From Homalodisca vitripennis (Eukaryota; Arthropoda; Insecta; Hemiptera; Cicadellidae), in assembly GCF_021130785.1 (NCBI RefSeq), contig NC_060210.1, positions 189,232,501-189,296,500 on the forward strand: a stretch of DNA of 64,000 nt. Direction: 5' to 3'. The notes beneath the pieces were generated by a model. The model did no database searches, was not told the DNA's origin, and was given only the letters and a program-made list of their open reading frames with translations. Position numbers and translations under genes: made by a program. This document shows, one piece after another, positions 43,298 through 54,500 of the stretch; within the stretch, counting starts at the first letter, position 1; every line of letters starts with the position of its first letter.

Positions 43298-43729
43298 TAT
43301 TTCCGCTGAATATCAAGAACGAATTGAGCTATGAACTTTTTCCATGAAGCTTAATTTATTTATGGGCGTTACAACGCCTTATTTGATGTTGGCTAGATTA
43401 TTCTTGCTGAGCATTTACGTAGCCTAACTATCGTTTGAAAAGCTGGATATCTCTGGAACTATTTAATTTTATACTTAAAAATTTGTACTCATTTCTGCAT
43501 AGACAATAATGAGATGATGATTGTATATATTTATGAACGGGATTTTGCCGAGCATCATTGAAGTCTGGCAACATTTCTTATTTGTATACCCGAATCTGTA
43601 AACTTGTCTGTCCTGTCTGATTGTCTGTCTGTCATTTCGAGGATGAAAATGAGCTATTTTCCCTTTTATGTGTTAATCAACAATAAAACAGTCATATGTT
43701 ATTGTACAGATACAATATAACAAAAAGTC

Positions 43730-44010
43730 TTGTCACCAGCCTAGTTATGGCCAATGAGAAAAATTATTGACCCCCAGAATCGTACCTTAGGGCACACCAT
43801 ACCACATTTTTACTTTGCTTTAGAGGATGGTAACAATATCCGCACACTGCTTTCTGTCACTAAAGCGTGATGAAAGTCATTTATGCAGCAGATTTCAAAC
43901 AATTGCCCATAACAAATACAACTGGGATGCATAGTCCACGCAATCAACGACCTTGAAGGTAGAAATATGCTGAACAGCCTCTTCAAGCCAACAATAATAC
44001 AATACATTTT
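43730..44010 (-). pseudogene. LINE reverse transcriptase fragment (right arm copy)
   Basis: Inverted counterpart of 35590-35910: minus-strand LKRLFSIFLPSRSL, then a different frame with the VDxA... block, and YGVP followed by a stop in place of Gln (TGCCCTAAGG near 43790). It is more damaged than the left copy. Confidence 0.65.
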
Positions 44011-45160
44011 GTGACAGCATTAATGATTGATTTATTTTGTTAAATTCGAAATGCCTAGATTAAGAATTAAAAGCAGTTCAAGAAACTATTAAATCTTTTA
44101 ATGAAAACTATTTTGAAAATTTTACTCAGAAGGGTGAAAGCAGGATTATAGGAACTTGCGATACAAGGATTTTTTCGGAAATCTGAACCACTTTTTCTGA
44201 ATTAAATGAAGAAAAGATTGATGAGTTAAGAAATGAAATGGCGCTAAAATGTGCGTATCTATGTTTTAATAAAAAATAATTACTTCTTAATACGATTTTA
44301 CATGTAAAAAAATTTAGTTACCTGGATTCATATAGATATAATAATAGCTCCATATTCTTATTGTAAGCAGTTTTCAGAGGACTTAGGTTTACGATGACCC
44401 AAATAAATTCTTGAAATGCCTATAATTCTTTAAAAACTGATATAAAATCTTTAAAATGAAAAAAATCACCCACCAATTAAGTATAGTACCAACTAAATTT
44501 ACATGCAATTTTATCTACACCTAAATTAAATCATTTCAAGAATTCATCGTAGATGCAACCTTTGAAATTTGACAGTAATAATATGTGGAAGATGTGCGAA
44601 CAGATATATAATATACAATAAGCCAATTAATAATATTTTATTGGTTTCAATTTTAATTTTAGTTTCAATAGTTAATTTTGTTACATATAAAACTGTCTGT
44701 TCAGTAAAACGATGCAACGACAAGTCCGCAGGCTCTGTGAGACCCTGATGCGCCAAGTAACGCTCCAACTTCCGAGAATATCCAGTAATCCAATTATGCT
44801 TTGAGAGTAAGCTTGTACATTACGCCGGAGCTAACAAGCCAGATTGCTGCAGGCAGTATCTTGTAATGTCCGGAGCTAACGATAGTAACATCTTCTTGTG
44901 TTCACAGTTCAATCTGCTAACCCTTATCTTCCATCCATGTATATTCTTTTAAGTAAGTACTTTCCAGGAGTCAGATTATATCTAAAAATCTACGAAACCA
45001 GGGGAATTTGTATCAATGAATCTCTTTACTCGGCAAAGAAGGTATTATTCTCTTTAATTTATTAGAACCTAAATTAAGGAATGCATATCACTTATACAAT
45101 GTACGGTTCAATAATGTTTTTGTTTAATTATAAGAAAATCTTATGATAGTTTCTAACTCC

Positions 45161-45392
45161 CACAACTCAGGTTACTCTAGTTTTTCCTGCTTGCTTCCTT
45201 TACCGGTATTCGAGCCAACAACATTCATAATACAGTCTACATTCAAAATCATTACGTACAATGATTACCCTGACAACCCACAACTCAGGTTACTCTAGTT
45301 TTTCCTGCTTGCTCCCTTTCCAGGTATTCGGGCCAACTACATTGATGATCCAGTCTACATTTAGTCATTACGTAAGATGATTGCCCTGTATT
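45161..45392. repeat. 118-bp tandem duplication, two copies
   Basis: CACAACTCAGGTTACTCTAG starts at 45161 and 45279, followed by TTTTTCCTGCTTGCTYCCTTT and GTATTCGRGCCAACWACATT in both. The copies have diverged by several percent. It abuts the outer end of the right inverted arm. Confidence 0.9.
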
Positions 45393-45934
45393 TGTAGTTT
45401 TTTTTATTTACCCTGCTATCTCTGTAGGTTTACTTGGGGAAGTTACTCCCCTCGCCAGGCGATATTGGTCTGTAAACCTGTTTCAGAGCTACTTTGAGAA
45501 ATTTTAACTGTCCTCTGATCCTTGTTTGCAATGTGATTAAAAAAACATGTTTACTATTTTTAGTACATAGGTAATGACGACAATTATTGAAAACTTTCTC
45601 CTATATTCCGTAAGGGCTTGACCATTAGTGATGCTTAGGCCCACCAAAATAAAACTCAGACAAAACAGTGAAAACGTCTTACTTTTCCTGAGTCTGTCTG
45701 TAAATGTCAAATACTGTAATTTGTTTCTTTCCCATAATTCAACATCATATTCAATTCTAAAATGAAGTTTCAATAAAAAACTTCAATGTTCGTGTAAAAT
45801 ATGTGTAAAATGATAAAGTAGAACATTTATGTCAGTGAGTTATGGGACATTTCTTCCTGTATAAAAACTGTATAAAATATGTTTTTATAGTATACTCGTT
45901 AATAATATTTAATATCGTATAAAATAAGTATACA

Positions 45935-46420
45935 TTCTTTGTTTGAAGTTTGTTTTTAACGATGGAAGGACGTGAAGGAAACAATATCTTTTAGACATTT
46001 GCCATCATTCGTTCAGTGATAAAACAACAACAAAATCAGTAACAGTACGTCTCAAGATTTGCAATCTGATCTCTTTTTCTGATAAATGAGTAACCTAACA
46101 CATAATTACAAACTAGGTAAAATTAACAATCATACCATAGCGTTGTGATACGCATAACTCAGGAATCACAACCACCATGTTGTGTGTCACCTTCACTAAC
46201 TCTAAAACAAGCACTTGATAGAAAACTAAACACAACACTAATTAATTAAAGTGAACAACAGAATTACAGGCCTGTGTTCGCCCACCAACCACCAACGACT
46301 GTAATTATGTGTTAGGGTAGTTATTTACCTGAAGAAGAGATCAGATTGCAAATATCGAAATGTAGTTTTATTGATTTTGTGTATCACTGATGGTAAATGT
46401 CTCACATAATCCTGTTTCTT
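45935..46420. repeat. Hairpin repeat HP4 (full structure)
   Basis: Left arm 45935-46090 reads TTCTTTGTTTGAAGTTTG ... ACATTTGCCATCATTCG ... GATTTGCAATCTGATCTC. Right arm from 46325 reads CCTGAAGAAGAGATCAGATT ... GATGGTAAATGTCTCACATA ... ATCCTGTTTCTT, its inverse. The centre (46090-46320) matches HP1 in direct orientation. The right arm contains CTGAAGA (46329-46335), a short stem and GAAA, the stem-loop shared by this family. Confidence 0.8.
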
Positions 46421-46779
46421 AATAAATATATATGTTTTATAATTTCCAAGCAAATAAATACTTTTTTCTCATACGATTACCATTTCTTACAGGATGAAAG
46501 GGGAAATTACTACATATACATATAGAATTTACAAACGAAAGTATGCATTGGCGTACAAATAAAATATCTCGGTTAAAAATGCATAGAATTTTCATTAATT
46601 GAGACAGAATGACAAATGTTTATTTAGCGAATCCAAGATAGAGGGTTGCCTAATAAATTAAGATCAATACTTAAATAGTTCATACCATTACACTGCATTG
46701 TTAGTTCCCAGGCACTGGGAACTGGTCATTTCTAAGTATTAGTAGATCTTTGAGAACGTAACCACTTCCACACACAAAC

Positions 46780-47215
46780 TTATATAAATGTTTTGACTGT
46801 TCCCACATTTAGTATAAAATAATTACTAACAACGTAAAATTGAATTGAATAGAAGTAAATATTTAGTGCGATTAAAGTACCACTAAATTAATAAGTGATC
46901 TTTGCTAAATCAAAATCTAAATACAATCCCAATAGAGAAATGTTTGATACATAAATAAACTATTGGAATAATATTCAACTTATAGCACCAATAGTTGTAA
47001 AATTTCCTAATTTTAAAATTTTATAAAAGTTTGGACTTTTTTCTTACATTTAATATAAAAGATTAGAAAAAACGTATTATTAAAATGAAAATACGAGAAT
47101 TCAGTGCATTTAAAATAACACTAAACTAATAAATGATTTGTAAAATCTAAAAAGTAATCCAATAAAGACATTTTGATACATAAATAAAGTGTTGGAATAA
47201 TATTCAATTTTAAAG
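46780..47215. repeat. Diverged tandem duplication, about 240 bp, two copies
   Basis: 46781 and 47021 begin matching segments (TATAAATGTTTTGACT / TATAAAAGTTTGGACT ... GATACATAAATAAA ... TTGGAATAATATTCAA). By eye they share roughly three quarters of positions. AT-rich and non-coding. Confidence 0.7.
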
Positions 47216-47261
47216 TACATAATAAATGGTAATCAATAATGTTTTGCTATCAATTTTCAAT

Positions 47262-47315
47262 TTCAGGATGTTTTAAATTTGTAATCAGTTCAGGATGTTT
47301 TAAATTTGTAATCAG
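47262..47315. repeat. 27-bp direct repeat, two copies
   Basis: TTCAGGATGTTTTAAATTTG plus TAATCAG occurs twice without a gap (47262-47288, 47289-47315), immediately upstream of the Penelope-like coding remnant. It could be target-derived sequence at its truncated 5' end. Confidence 0.9.
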
Positions 47316-47316
47316 T

Positions 47317-48400
47317 ATATATATATCGACCAACAAAAGCCTGCTGGTAACTCTTCTTTCATCTGGGATCATGGAGTCGATTCATTGACACAATTTCTTA
47401 ATGATCTTCAAGATTTCTCTTCTTTAAAATTTTCATGGATATATTCTAAATCTAAAGTCACGTTTCTAGATTTAGATGTTTTTATTGAATCTGGATTTCT
47501 CCAAACTAAATTACACATAAAAGAGACTAACACCATGAATTACCTACATTTCTCCAGCTGTCACCCAATGTACGTCAAAAAATCCATTCCAAAAAGTTTG
47601 TCAGTAAGAGCAAAGAAACTATGCAGCAGCCAATCTGATTTCTTAAACTACATTGAAAAATTGGGTAAAACCTTCAAAGATTTGGATTACCCCGAAAAAA
47701 TTGTCAAAAATCAAATTAATAAACCGAAATGTCCAAAAAATTCATATGATTATTCAAAAGAACTTAAATTTATTACTCAATTATTCCCTGGTTTACACAA
47801 AATTAATTCTATTATAAAAATTGGATTTAATTTACTTTAAAGTTCCCCTGACACTTCAAATTTTATTTCAAAAGCACCTCGAGTAATTTTTAGAAGACCT
47901 CCAAATTTGAAAAACAAGCTTGTTAACACACTAGTTCCAAAATCTATCAACTATACAAGAAATGGATGTGATCCATGTAAAAAATCACGATGTGGAACAT
48001 GTAAAATTATGACTTCTTCAAGAGAATTCAATAGCAGCAGTACCGGAATGACCTATCCTATAATTGGCAAAATTGACTGTAATTCAAAAAATGTAATATA
48101 CCAAATTAATTGTAAGTTTTGCTCCAAACAATATATTGGCCAAACATCGAACCATTTGAGAATCCGTATGACAGGGCAAGGTGTTTCAATTACAAAATCA
48201 ACTGTTCCAACAAGATTGAATTAGAAAAATTTCACGTCAGCTGGACTTTATCAAATGTTATGCACTGTGTTCACATTTATGTTTTATTAATTTTTGTTTA
48301 CATGTTATAGTTCTGTATTCATTTTTATTTAAAACTTCCTGAAGACGGGGGTATTAAATCCCCCGAAATATAGAAGTGAAAAATAGTTATTTTGTTTTCT
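47317..48400 (+). pseudogene. Penelope-like element, 5'-truncated (RT thumb and GIY-YIG endonuclease)
   Basis: The remnant opens just after where the RT catalytic YxDD block should be, with SSFIWDHGVDSLTQFLND, then KSKVTFLDLDVFI, LQTKLHIKETNTMNYLHFSS and CHP, the conserved end of Penelope reverse transcriptase. The frame stops at 47838. After a short gap it resumes with RRPPNLKNKLV, the Cys cluster CDPCKKSRCGTCK, and NVIYQINCKFCSKQYIGQTS with LRIR, the GIY-YIG endonuclease core. A frameshift and stop follow at 48222, before the later catalytic Glu region can be read. The RT palm is missing, so it is non-functional. A 3' non-coding tail with a conserved stem-loop follows, then an AT/CA microsatellite. 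Confidence 0.9.
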
Positions 48401-48405
48401 TCTAT
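48339..48405 (+). other. Penelope 3' stem-loop with hammerhead-like core
   Basis: CTGAAGA (48339-48345), one base, GGGGG (48347-48351), 8-base loop, CCCCC (48360-48364), GAAA (48365-48368), then TAGAAG that can pair with CTTCTA about 22 bases later. CTGANGA and GAAA flanking a stem match the conserved core of hammerhead ribozymes, which are known in Penelope-like terminal repeats. One unpaired base precedes the stem here and no stem I is evident, so self-cleavage is not established. Confidence 0.45.
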
Positions 48406-48420
48406 TTAACACAGTGATTA

Positions 48421-48478
<58 letters not shown>

Positions 48479-48500
48479 TACACACACACACACACACATA
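48421..48500. repeat. (AT)n then (CA)n microsatellite
   Basis: About 50 bp of AT repeat (48421-48472) followed by a CA repeat (48480-48498), just after the Penelope-like tail. Confidence 0.95.
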
Positions 48501-49248
48501 TACATGTACGTATATATAAAATTGGTGAGATAAAACCTTCACATAGCTGCAGGTACAAATGTAAATTGAAATAGCAGAGGATTAGCGAGGTATAGTTCTA
48601 CTGTAACAACAGCTCCATATTATCTCTCTGACGTCACTGAACCATAAAACCGTCTGACGTCATCCTGGTCCGTTACACCAAACAGTTATTTGCTTGAAGT
48701 GGTTACAATGTCATACAATCAGGCTAAAATTTAACTGGGGATTTTAATGTCTTTTTATATTTGTAATGGATAAGTTATTTGTAAAACTCTATATCGCTTT
48801 AAACCTGATAAAGTCAGCAAATAGACGTCAAAATGCCAGTTTTTGACACACATGTTCTCAATGAGGTTTCTGCGATGAGTTATTTGTACGCCAAGAAAGT
48901 AGCTAAATATCGAGATACCAGTGTTTAAAACTGGCTCTTTGTTTTCACCATTGAGCGATTATCTTTGTATATTAGGCATGCCTAATTACTTGATACCGAA
49001 TGTTACCATCGTAGAAAGGTTGGGTTTAGAAAAGTTTGGACGATTCCTTATCAGTTGGTCAGAAGAATCAACACACATATATTTCAATGCAGCTGTATGC
49101 AATTTTCTACGTCGATCACGATGATCATTAGAGTTGCGAGAGCTTTGTGGGTTGAATTTTTCGTCTATCCCACATACGGGGACAGAAATTAGGTCCCCGT
49201 GGTGAATTAAAAGTGACCCCATGGTTGGTGTATATTAAACTCGAAAGT
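48501..49248. other. Intergenic DNA, no feature seen
   Basis: Short frames on both strands near 48921-49222 overlap each other without family resemblance. Confidence 0.45.
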
Positions 49249-49690
49249 CCTACCAATAGGTCAAACTATTTCTATATATTTATTCCAGTCATCTTTGGCA
49301 TATAGCACAATTCTGTCAGATATTCAGAAGATATTATACTAATATTAAAATTCCCAATGTCCAAGTTATATACGTAAAAAAATAAAATGGATCCTAAAAC
49401 GGTCCCTTTGGGTACTCCGTATTTAACAGAATCATGTTAATAAATCAAGAATTAAGTTTGAAACACTAAATTATCCTGCCAATCTGATAAAACTATTTCT
49501 ATATTCATTCCAGTCATCTTTTACATATAGTACAATTCTGTCAGATCTCAGAAGATGTTATACTAATATTAAAATTCCCATTATCTTAGTAAAAATATAC
49601 GTAAAAAATAAAATATATCCTAAAATGATCCCTTTGGGTACTCCATATTTAACAGAACCATGTTAATATATTAACATGTTATAACAAGAA
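49249..49690 (-). pseudogene. Tandemly duplicated LINE RT fossil, two units of about 226 bp
   Basis: CCTACCAATAG (49249) and CCTGCCAATCT (49475) start two diverged direct copies. In each, the minus strand reads an RT signature: YGVPKGTVLGSILFFYVYNL in the first copy, with a similar VPKG and LG...LF reading in the second, continuing into NFNISI. The duplicated unit includes exactly this RT block. No complete LINE surrounds it. Confidence 0.75.
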
Positions 49691-51480
49691 TTGACTTTGA
49701 AAGACAAAACTATAGACACCAAAATCGGATATTAGACTTTGCCATGCTTGATCAAAAAGATTGGAAAATACGCATAATTTCCAATATTAACATTATTTTA
49801 TTACTTACACAAATTAATTTTAACGTGTTTATCTCTGAATATCATTCATTAAAATAAAAGAAAACGAATATCAGAGAAAAACTGCATTTTTATTAGCAAA
49901 GTTTATGTCATAGAAGAGAATGGAACTTGATGAAAGAACATCTGTTTACGTGTGATAGTCCATTGTAAAACTTATTGGACTAAGATGAAATGTACTTAAA
50001 TGAAGTTTGTCTATTGTCTATTGTGAACGGTGAAGTTTGGACAAGACAACTTCCAGTACTATCCCAGTTCGTGTTGAGGTTACATACAACACCAGTTTAC
50101 TGCAGTTTGTAATGAGTTTCATGTGGATGGGACAATAGTCGTGTACGTATTGTTGTCGGCCCTTACGCTCCTACCTGTGGTATACACGTTCCCCATATGA
50201 GGAATAAAATATCCCCAACGCTGTAAATAAACTATCTCGTATGGACTCAATTTAGTACAGTTATTATTAGTATGAATAGAGTAGATATAATTAACGCTAG
50301 GATTGAACAATAAATAAATAGAGATGAACTTTTTGTCTGTTTGAGTGATTGAAGTGAATAAATAAAATAACAAGAATTTTTAAACTATTGAAGGTGTATT
50401 CAATATATTCTAGAATCTCTTTCCTTATTGAACTTATTTATAAATTAAAAAAACAAACACTTCAATAATACATCTTTAGTTAATACACTCCAAAAATTTG
50501 ATACATTTTTAGATTTTTCTTCTCCATTCTTCTTCATTTCTTCTTCAAAATCATCATAATTGTGATTTAAAATACATTGGCCAAATAAAAATAAGGTTAA
50601 AAAAGAGAGATATGGAACATGCATATTTAAAATACCAGCAAGAAGAAAGATCGGCCATGGCAAAACATACACTTCAAATTGGACACTCTTTTTCAAGTGC
50701 AAAATTATTACAAGAAATCCAAAATAAAAAAAAATCATCGATGCATATGAAACAATTTTTATAAAAAAGAACCAAAATAATGTAGCAAATAACGAACCTG
50801 GACCTTATCAAAATTCACCGTTACTTTATTTGATCTAACTAAATATCAACTTTATTTTTCATATATACATAGATATACTGTCCTGAGATAGAATATTATC
50901 TCCTTGTATTTTTAACGACATATGTCTTTATTTAGTACAAAATTGTTTCTGTTATTATTGTCACCACTTTTAATCGTGTGGTTCTGATGTTGTGTTCTTT
51001 TAGTAGGAAAGGCCTCACAGAAATAAAAAGTATTTTATTGGAGTGTTTGTTTTTAAATTTATAGTGTATTTAATGTTTTATTTTCATTATGAGAAAAATG
51101 CCTGGAACAATTTATTCAGATAGTCTTGTGTAGATATATAAAATAATTTCGTATTGTAACCTGACCTCTATTAAATTAATTACTAGATTAGGTCTAATTT
51201 TATTTGATATAAGTCCTAAATTTATTCTAATTTGTTAGAGAAAACGATAAATATAGTACATATAATTATAATACCCTGTATTTTAGTTATTTTGTAACAA
51301 GTAACCGGGAAACTGTGAAAAGTGATTTAGATTGCTGTGTTGTTTAATCATAGTATTTAATCCTATTGCGAAATATAAACATTATCGATCGTGCAAATGA
51401 TTAATGAAAGGTGTCCAAAATGTTAAAAAATCGGTAGATCTTCAGATTATAGCTTAAATTCCTGTTGAAGCAATTAGGTT
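49691..51480. other. AT-rich DNA, no feature seen
   Basis: No gene or repeat was recognised. The minus-strand frames at 50119-50373 and 50445-50738 are AT-rich and without motifs. Confidence 0.45.
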
Positions 51481-51535
51481 GATTATGTAAAAAGCAGTGG
51501 GTCGAGCGCAGAGCCATGTGGAACTCCTTATATGA
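51480..51535 (-). pseudogene. Short LINE RT fossil (GVPHG motif)
   Basis: The minus strand reads GVPHGSALDPLLF from about 51518, a variant of the LINE GVPQGS-x-LGPLLF block. It is isolated in AT-rich DNA. Confidence 0.6.
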
Positions 51536-54500
51536 CTAACCTAACTACATTGGTAAAATATATTACTGACGTTAAAACCATGACATAGAAGAATCAACTC
51601 GTAGCTAGAGAACGGTAGCCAACAGCTTTCTAGGTTAATTGTCAGTCGCAAACGCGATTGTGTCACGTTTATTCTCCTCTGTAGCTACTAGCGTACACTG
51701 TATACTTCTAGAATAAACAAAAATAATTTTAAAAAATCACCACTACAAATTAACTATATAGGATAATGTGGGATTACACTCTGTAGAAATATACCATTTT
51801 ATTGGCCCTTCACGATAAAAAATTTACGCATTACTTTAAAATCTGATCGATACATTTCCTGAAATTTTATTTAGTATTGTAATAAATACTACCTACAGTA
51901 TGTAATTTATTTCAAGATAGCTGTTTTTTCAAAAGTTCAAACTTTTGTCAAATACGTCTAGACTTTTCACCTATTAATGTTTAAAGCAAACCATGATCAA
52001 TTATATTTTATTATATCTACAAGTTTAATAATTTTTTAAATTTAATAACTCAAATTACCCTCCATAGTAAGTGGCGTTTGTCCATTCAAGGACCATTATT
52101 GACGATAAAATTACTCAATGAATAATTTTAAATTTATTATTCAAGATTAGTATTGAATATGGAAAAATTTATATTCATTAATACTTACAGTACTGAATGT
52201 CAAAAGCAAAATTGTGTAGCTTGTAACATACGCTACTTATATCTTTATCTATTAGCCTATACTTATATTGTATGGACCTTTATTGTGAATCATTACAACA
52301 GTATAAATAAAATTTTGTAAAATAGATAGTATTGTATGATTCAAAGGAAATAGTAAATCATATTGAAAAATTAAAAATTCTGTGTTTCATAAAAGGTTGC
52401 CTGGGTACGTTTAGTTGTCAATAACATTTCATTGTTACGTGGAAATATCTAGCATCTAGACAACCTATAAAATATCCATCTCATTAATAATGGTTAATTT
52501 TTCCACAGCGTCTGAGTTTTTGAGAAGTCATAAATATAAAGTTGACAAGATGTCACCTACAAATAACGTCTGAAAACATTTTTGGATAGAATTTATTTTG
52601 GGTCAAACGTAATTTAACCCACGTTTGCTCATATGTATTGCTGAAATTTTATGACATTTAGTATTAAATTTATAATATATTAAAATACCCAGAGACGACA
52701 GTCAAAACATTTAGCTACTACACTTTTTACTACAAAATCTTGTTGTGCATATGAAACCTTTTTAATATTATAACAGTTTATAACTTCTTAGTAATATTCT
52801 CATTGAATAGACTGAAAAGTATAGGTGGCCAAGCTACATTATTATATAGACCTTCCATAAATTCTCCCTATTGTCGAAACGGATAAAATAAGTCTTTTTT
52901 CCTTTTCTGTTTATAATATAAGATTGGTAGATTCGAAAAAATAAGACACATTTGTAATTAAAGGTATTTCATTTAATGCAATGTCTAGTTTTGTAGTGGT
53001 TTCATAGTTATTATGAGTAATATTTTGGAGTATCGTCTAAAAATCTAAAAAATATTACCGTTATGTTCTAACTGTAGTTGTTTTAATTATTATTACATAC
53101 TATGTGAATAACAATATAGATTAGTAGCTAGGTAATAAAATCTTAGGTTAAGGAAATAAATGGACATGTATAGTTTCTTTTCTTTAAATTGATTAGTAAA
53201 TATTTTTTCAATTTTATTTTTTATAGTTAATAATAATCAATTTGGTTGAATATATTAAATTCAAAATTACAGTGTTAGGGACTGTGGTGCAATGTTTAAA
53301 TATGGAAATTGAGAATTTAACGTTTAAGTGATGTTATGAATAGAAAATTAAATAAACATTTCAATGCTGACGTGCCAGCTAGTAGGTAGAGCTTCTTCAC
53401 TTAGGTGTGGTTGATCGTGTTGGCTATTTGGAATATTATGATAAATTTATCAAATTAATTAATGACAAAAATTGTCTCTTCTAAAGCCAATTATGGATTA
53501 ATAACTGACAGTCTTCTAGAAAAATTGTAATTGGAAAGATTGTGTCTATTGGTATGAAGGGCTAAAGGTTGTGTGTCACTAAAAATGTACACTGTTTGGC
53601 AAAGAGATTGCATCAGACGGGGTTGAACAGTGCCCTAGTTTAAGTCTATTCACTAGTATACAGCCAGATAGAGAACAAGAATGAGGTGGTAGGCAACCCA
53701 CAAGTGGTAGTTCTCAACAATGTTATTTTTCATTGCCGTCTTAATCGTAATCTTCTTGTCTTATTAAAATCCATCAACATATTGATCGAAGAGAATTTTG
53801 ATACTTCAATAAGAAAAAAAATTATTAATATTTTTTAAAAAAACTTTCAAAACTGTGAGAAAAGGAAATACATTAGTGTTTACATAATTATTATATTTTT
53901 TAATTAATTCGATGAAAATTAAACATGTGCCGTAGTGTTTGGTAAATAGAAGATCAGTTATATGTAAACAAAATTAAATAACAATAAATTATCTTTCGAT
54001 AAAGAAGAAATTATTTAAAAGTTGTTTGTATTATTATTAATTCTAAGCTATTTCTGTTATATTTAACAAATCTGGTGTATTTGTTTATCTATAACAAAAT
54101 ACATCTATCAATAATCACCTCAAATACTAAAGCTGCACAAAACCTACATGTGCACAAACGAGCCTACAAATCAATTTAGTGAAAATGTTAACTATATAGC
54201 ATAACGATGGAAGAAAATGACATTTACATAATGCCCGTTCTATCGTTTGGCAGGAAACATGATCAAATCCTTTGTAAGTCGACAACAAGAACCTAGCTGC
54301 AATGATAAGTTACAGTTGGAGCATTAAGATAATTAGTATGCGAGTTCACAGCCAAGTGTGTCAGTTCCACACAGCAAGGTAATGTACAGGATCTTCCCGT
54401 AGAGCAGGTTACGTGTACGCTCCCTTTTGTGTGTAAAGCGGCAGCGCAATTATTTACAGGTTGTTGATGAGGACCAATCTTGCTTGCGCGCACACACACA

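Larger units (their letters stand above)
41512..45195. repeat. Right arm of the long inverted duplication
   Basis: It is the reverse complement of 34395-36815, expanded by the mariner insertion at 41946-43297. Without that insertion the arm is about 2.3 kb, close to the left arm. The inner edge is CCAACGATGAAGGATTCGAG (41520), the mirror of the left inner edge. The outer edge is near 45195 and runs into a 118-bp tandem duplication. Confidence 0.85.

Noticed and set aside
50445..50738. 97-codon minus-strand frame with hydrophobic stretches
   Set aside because: Phe/Leu/Lys bias is what AT-rich random sequence gives; no motif or start context supports a gene.
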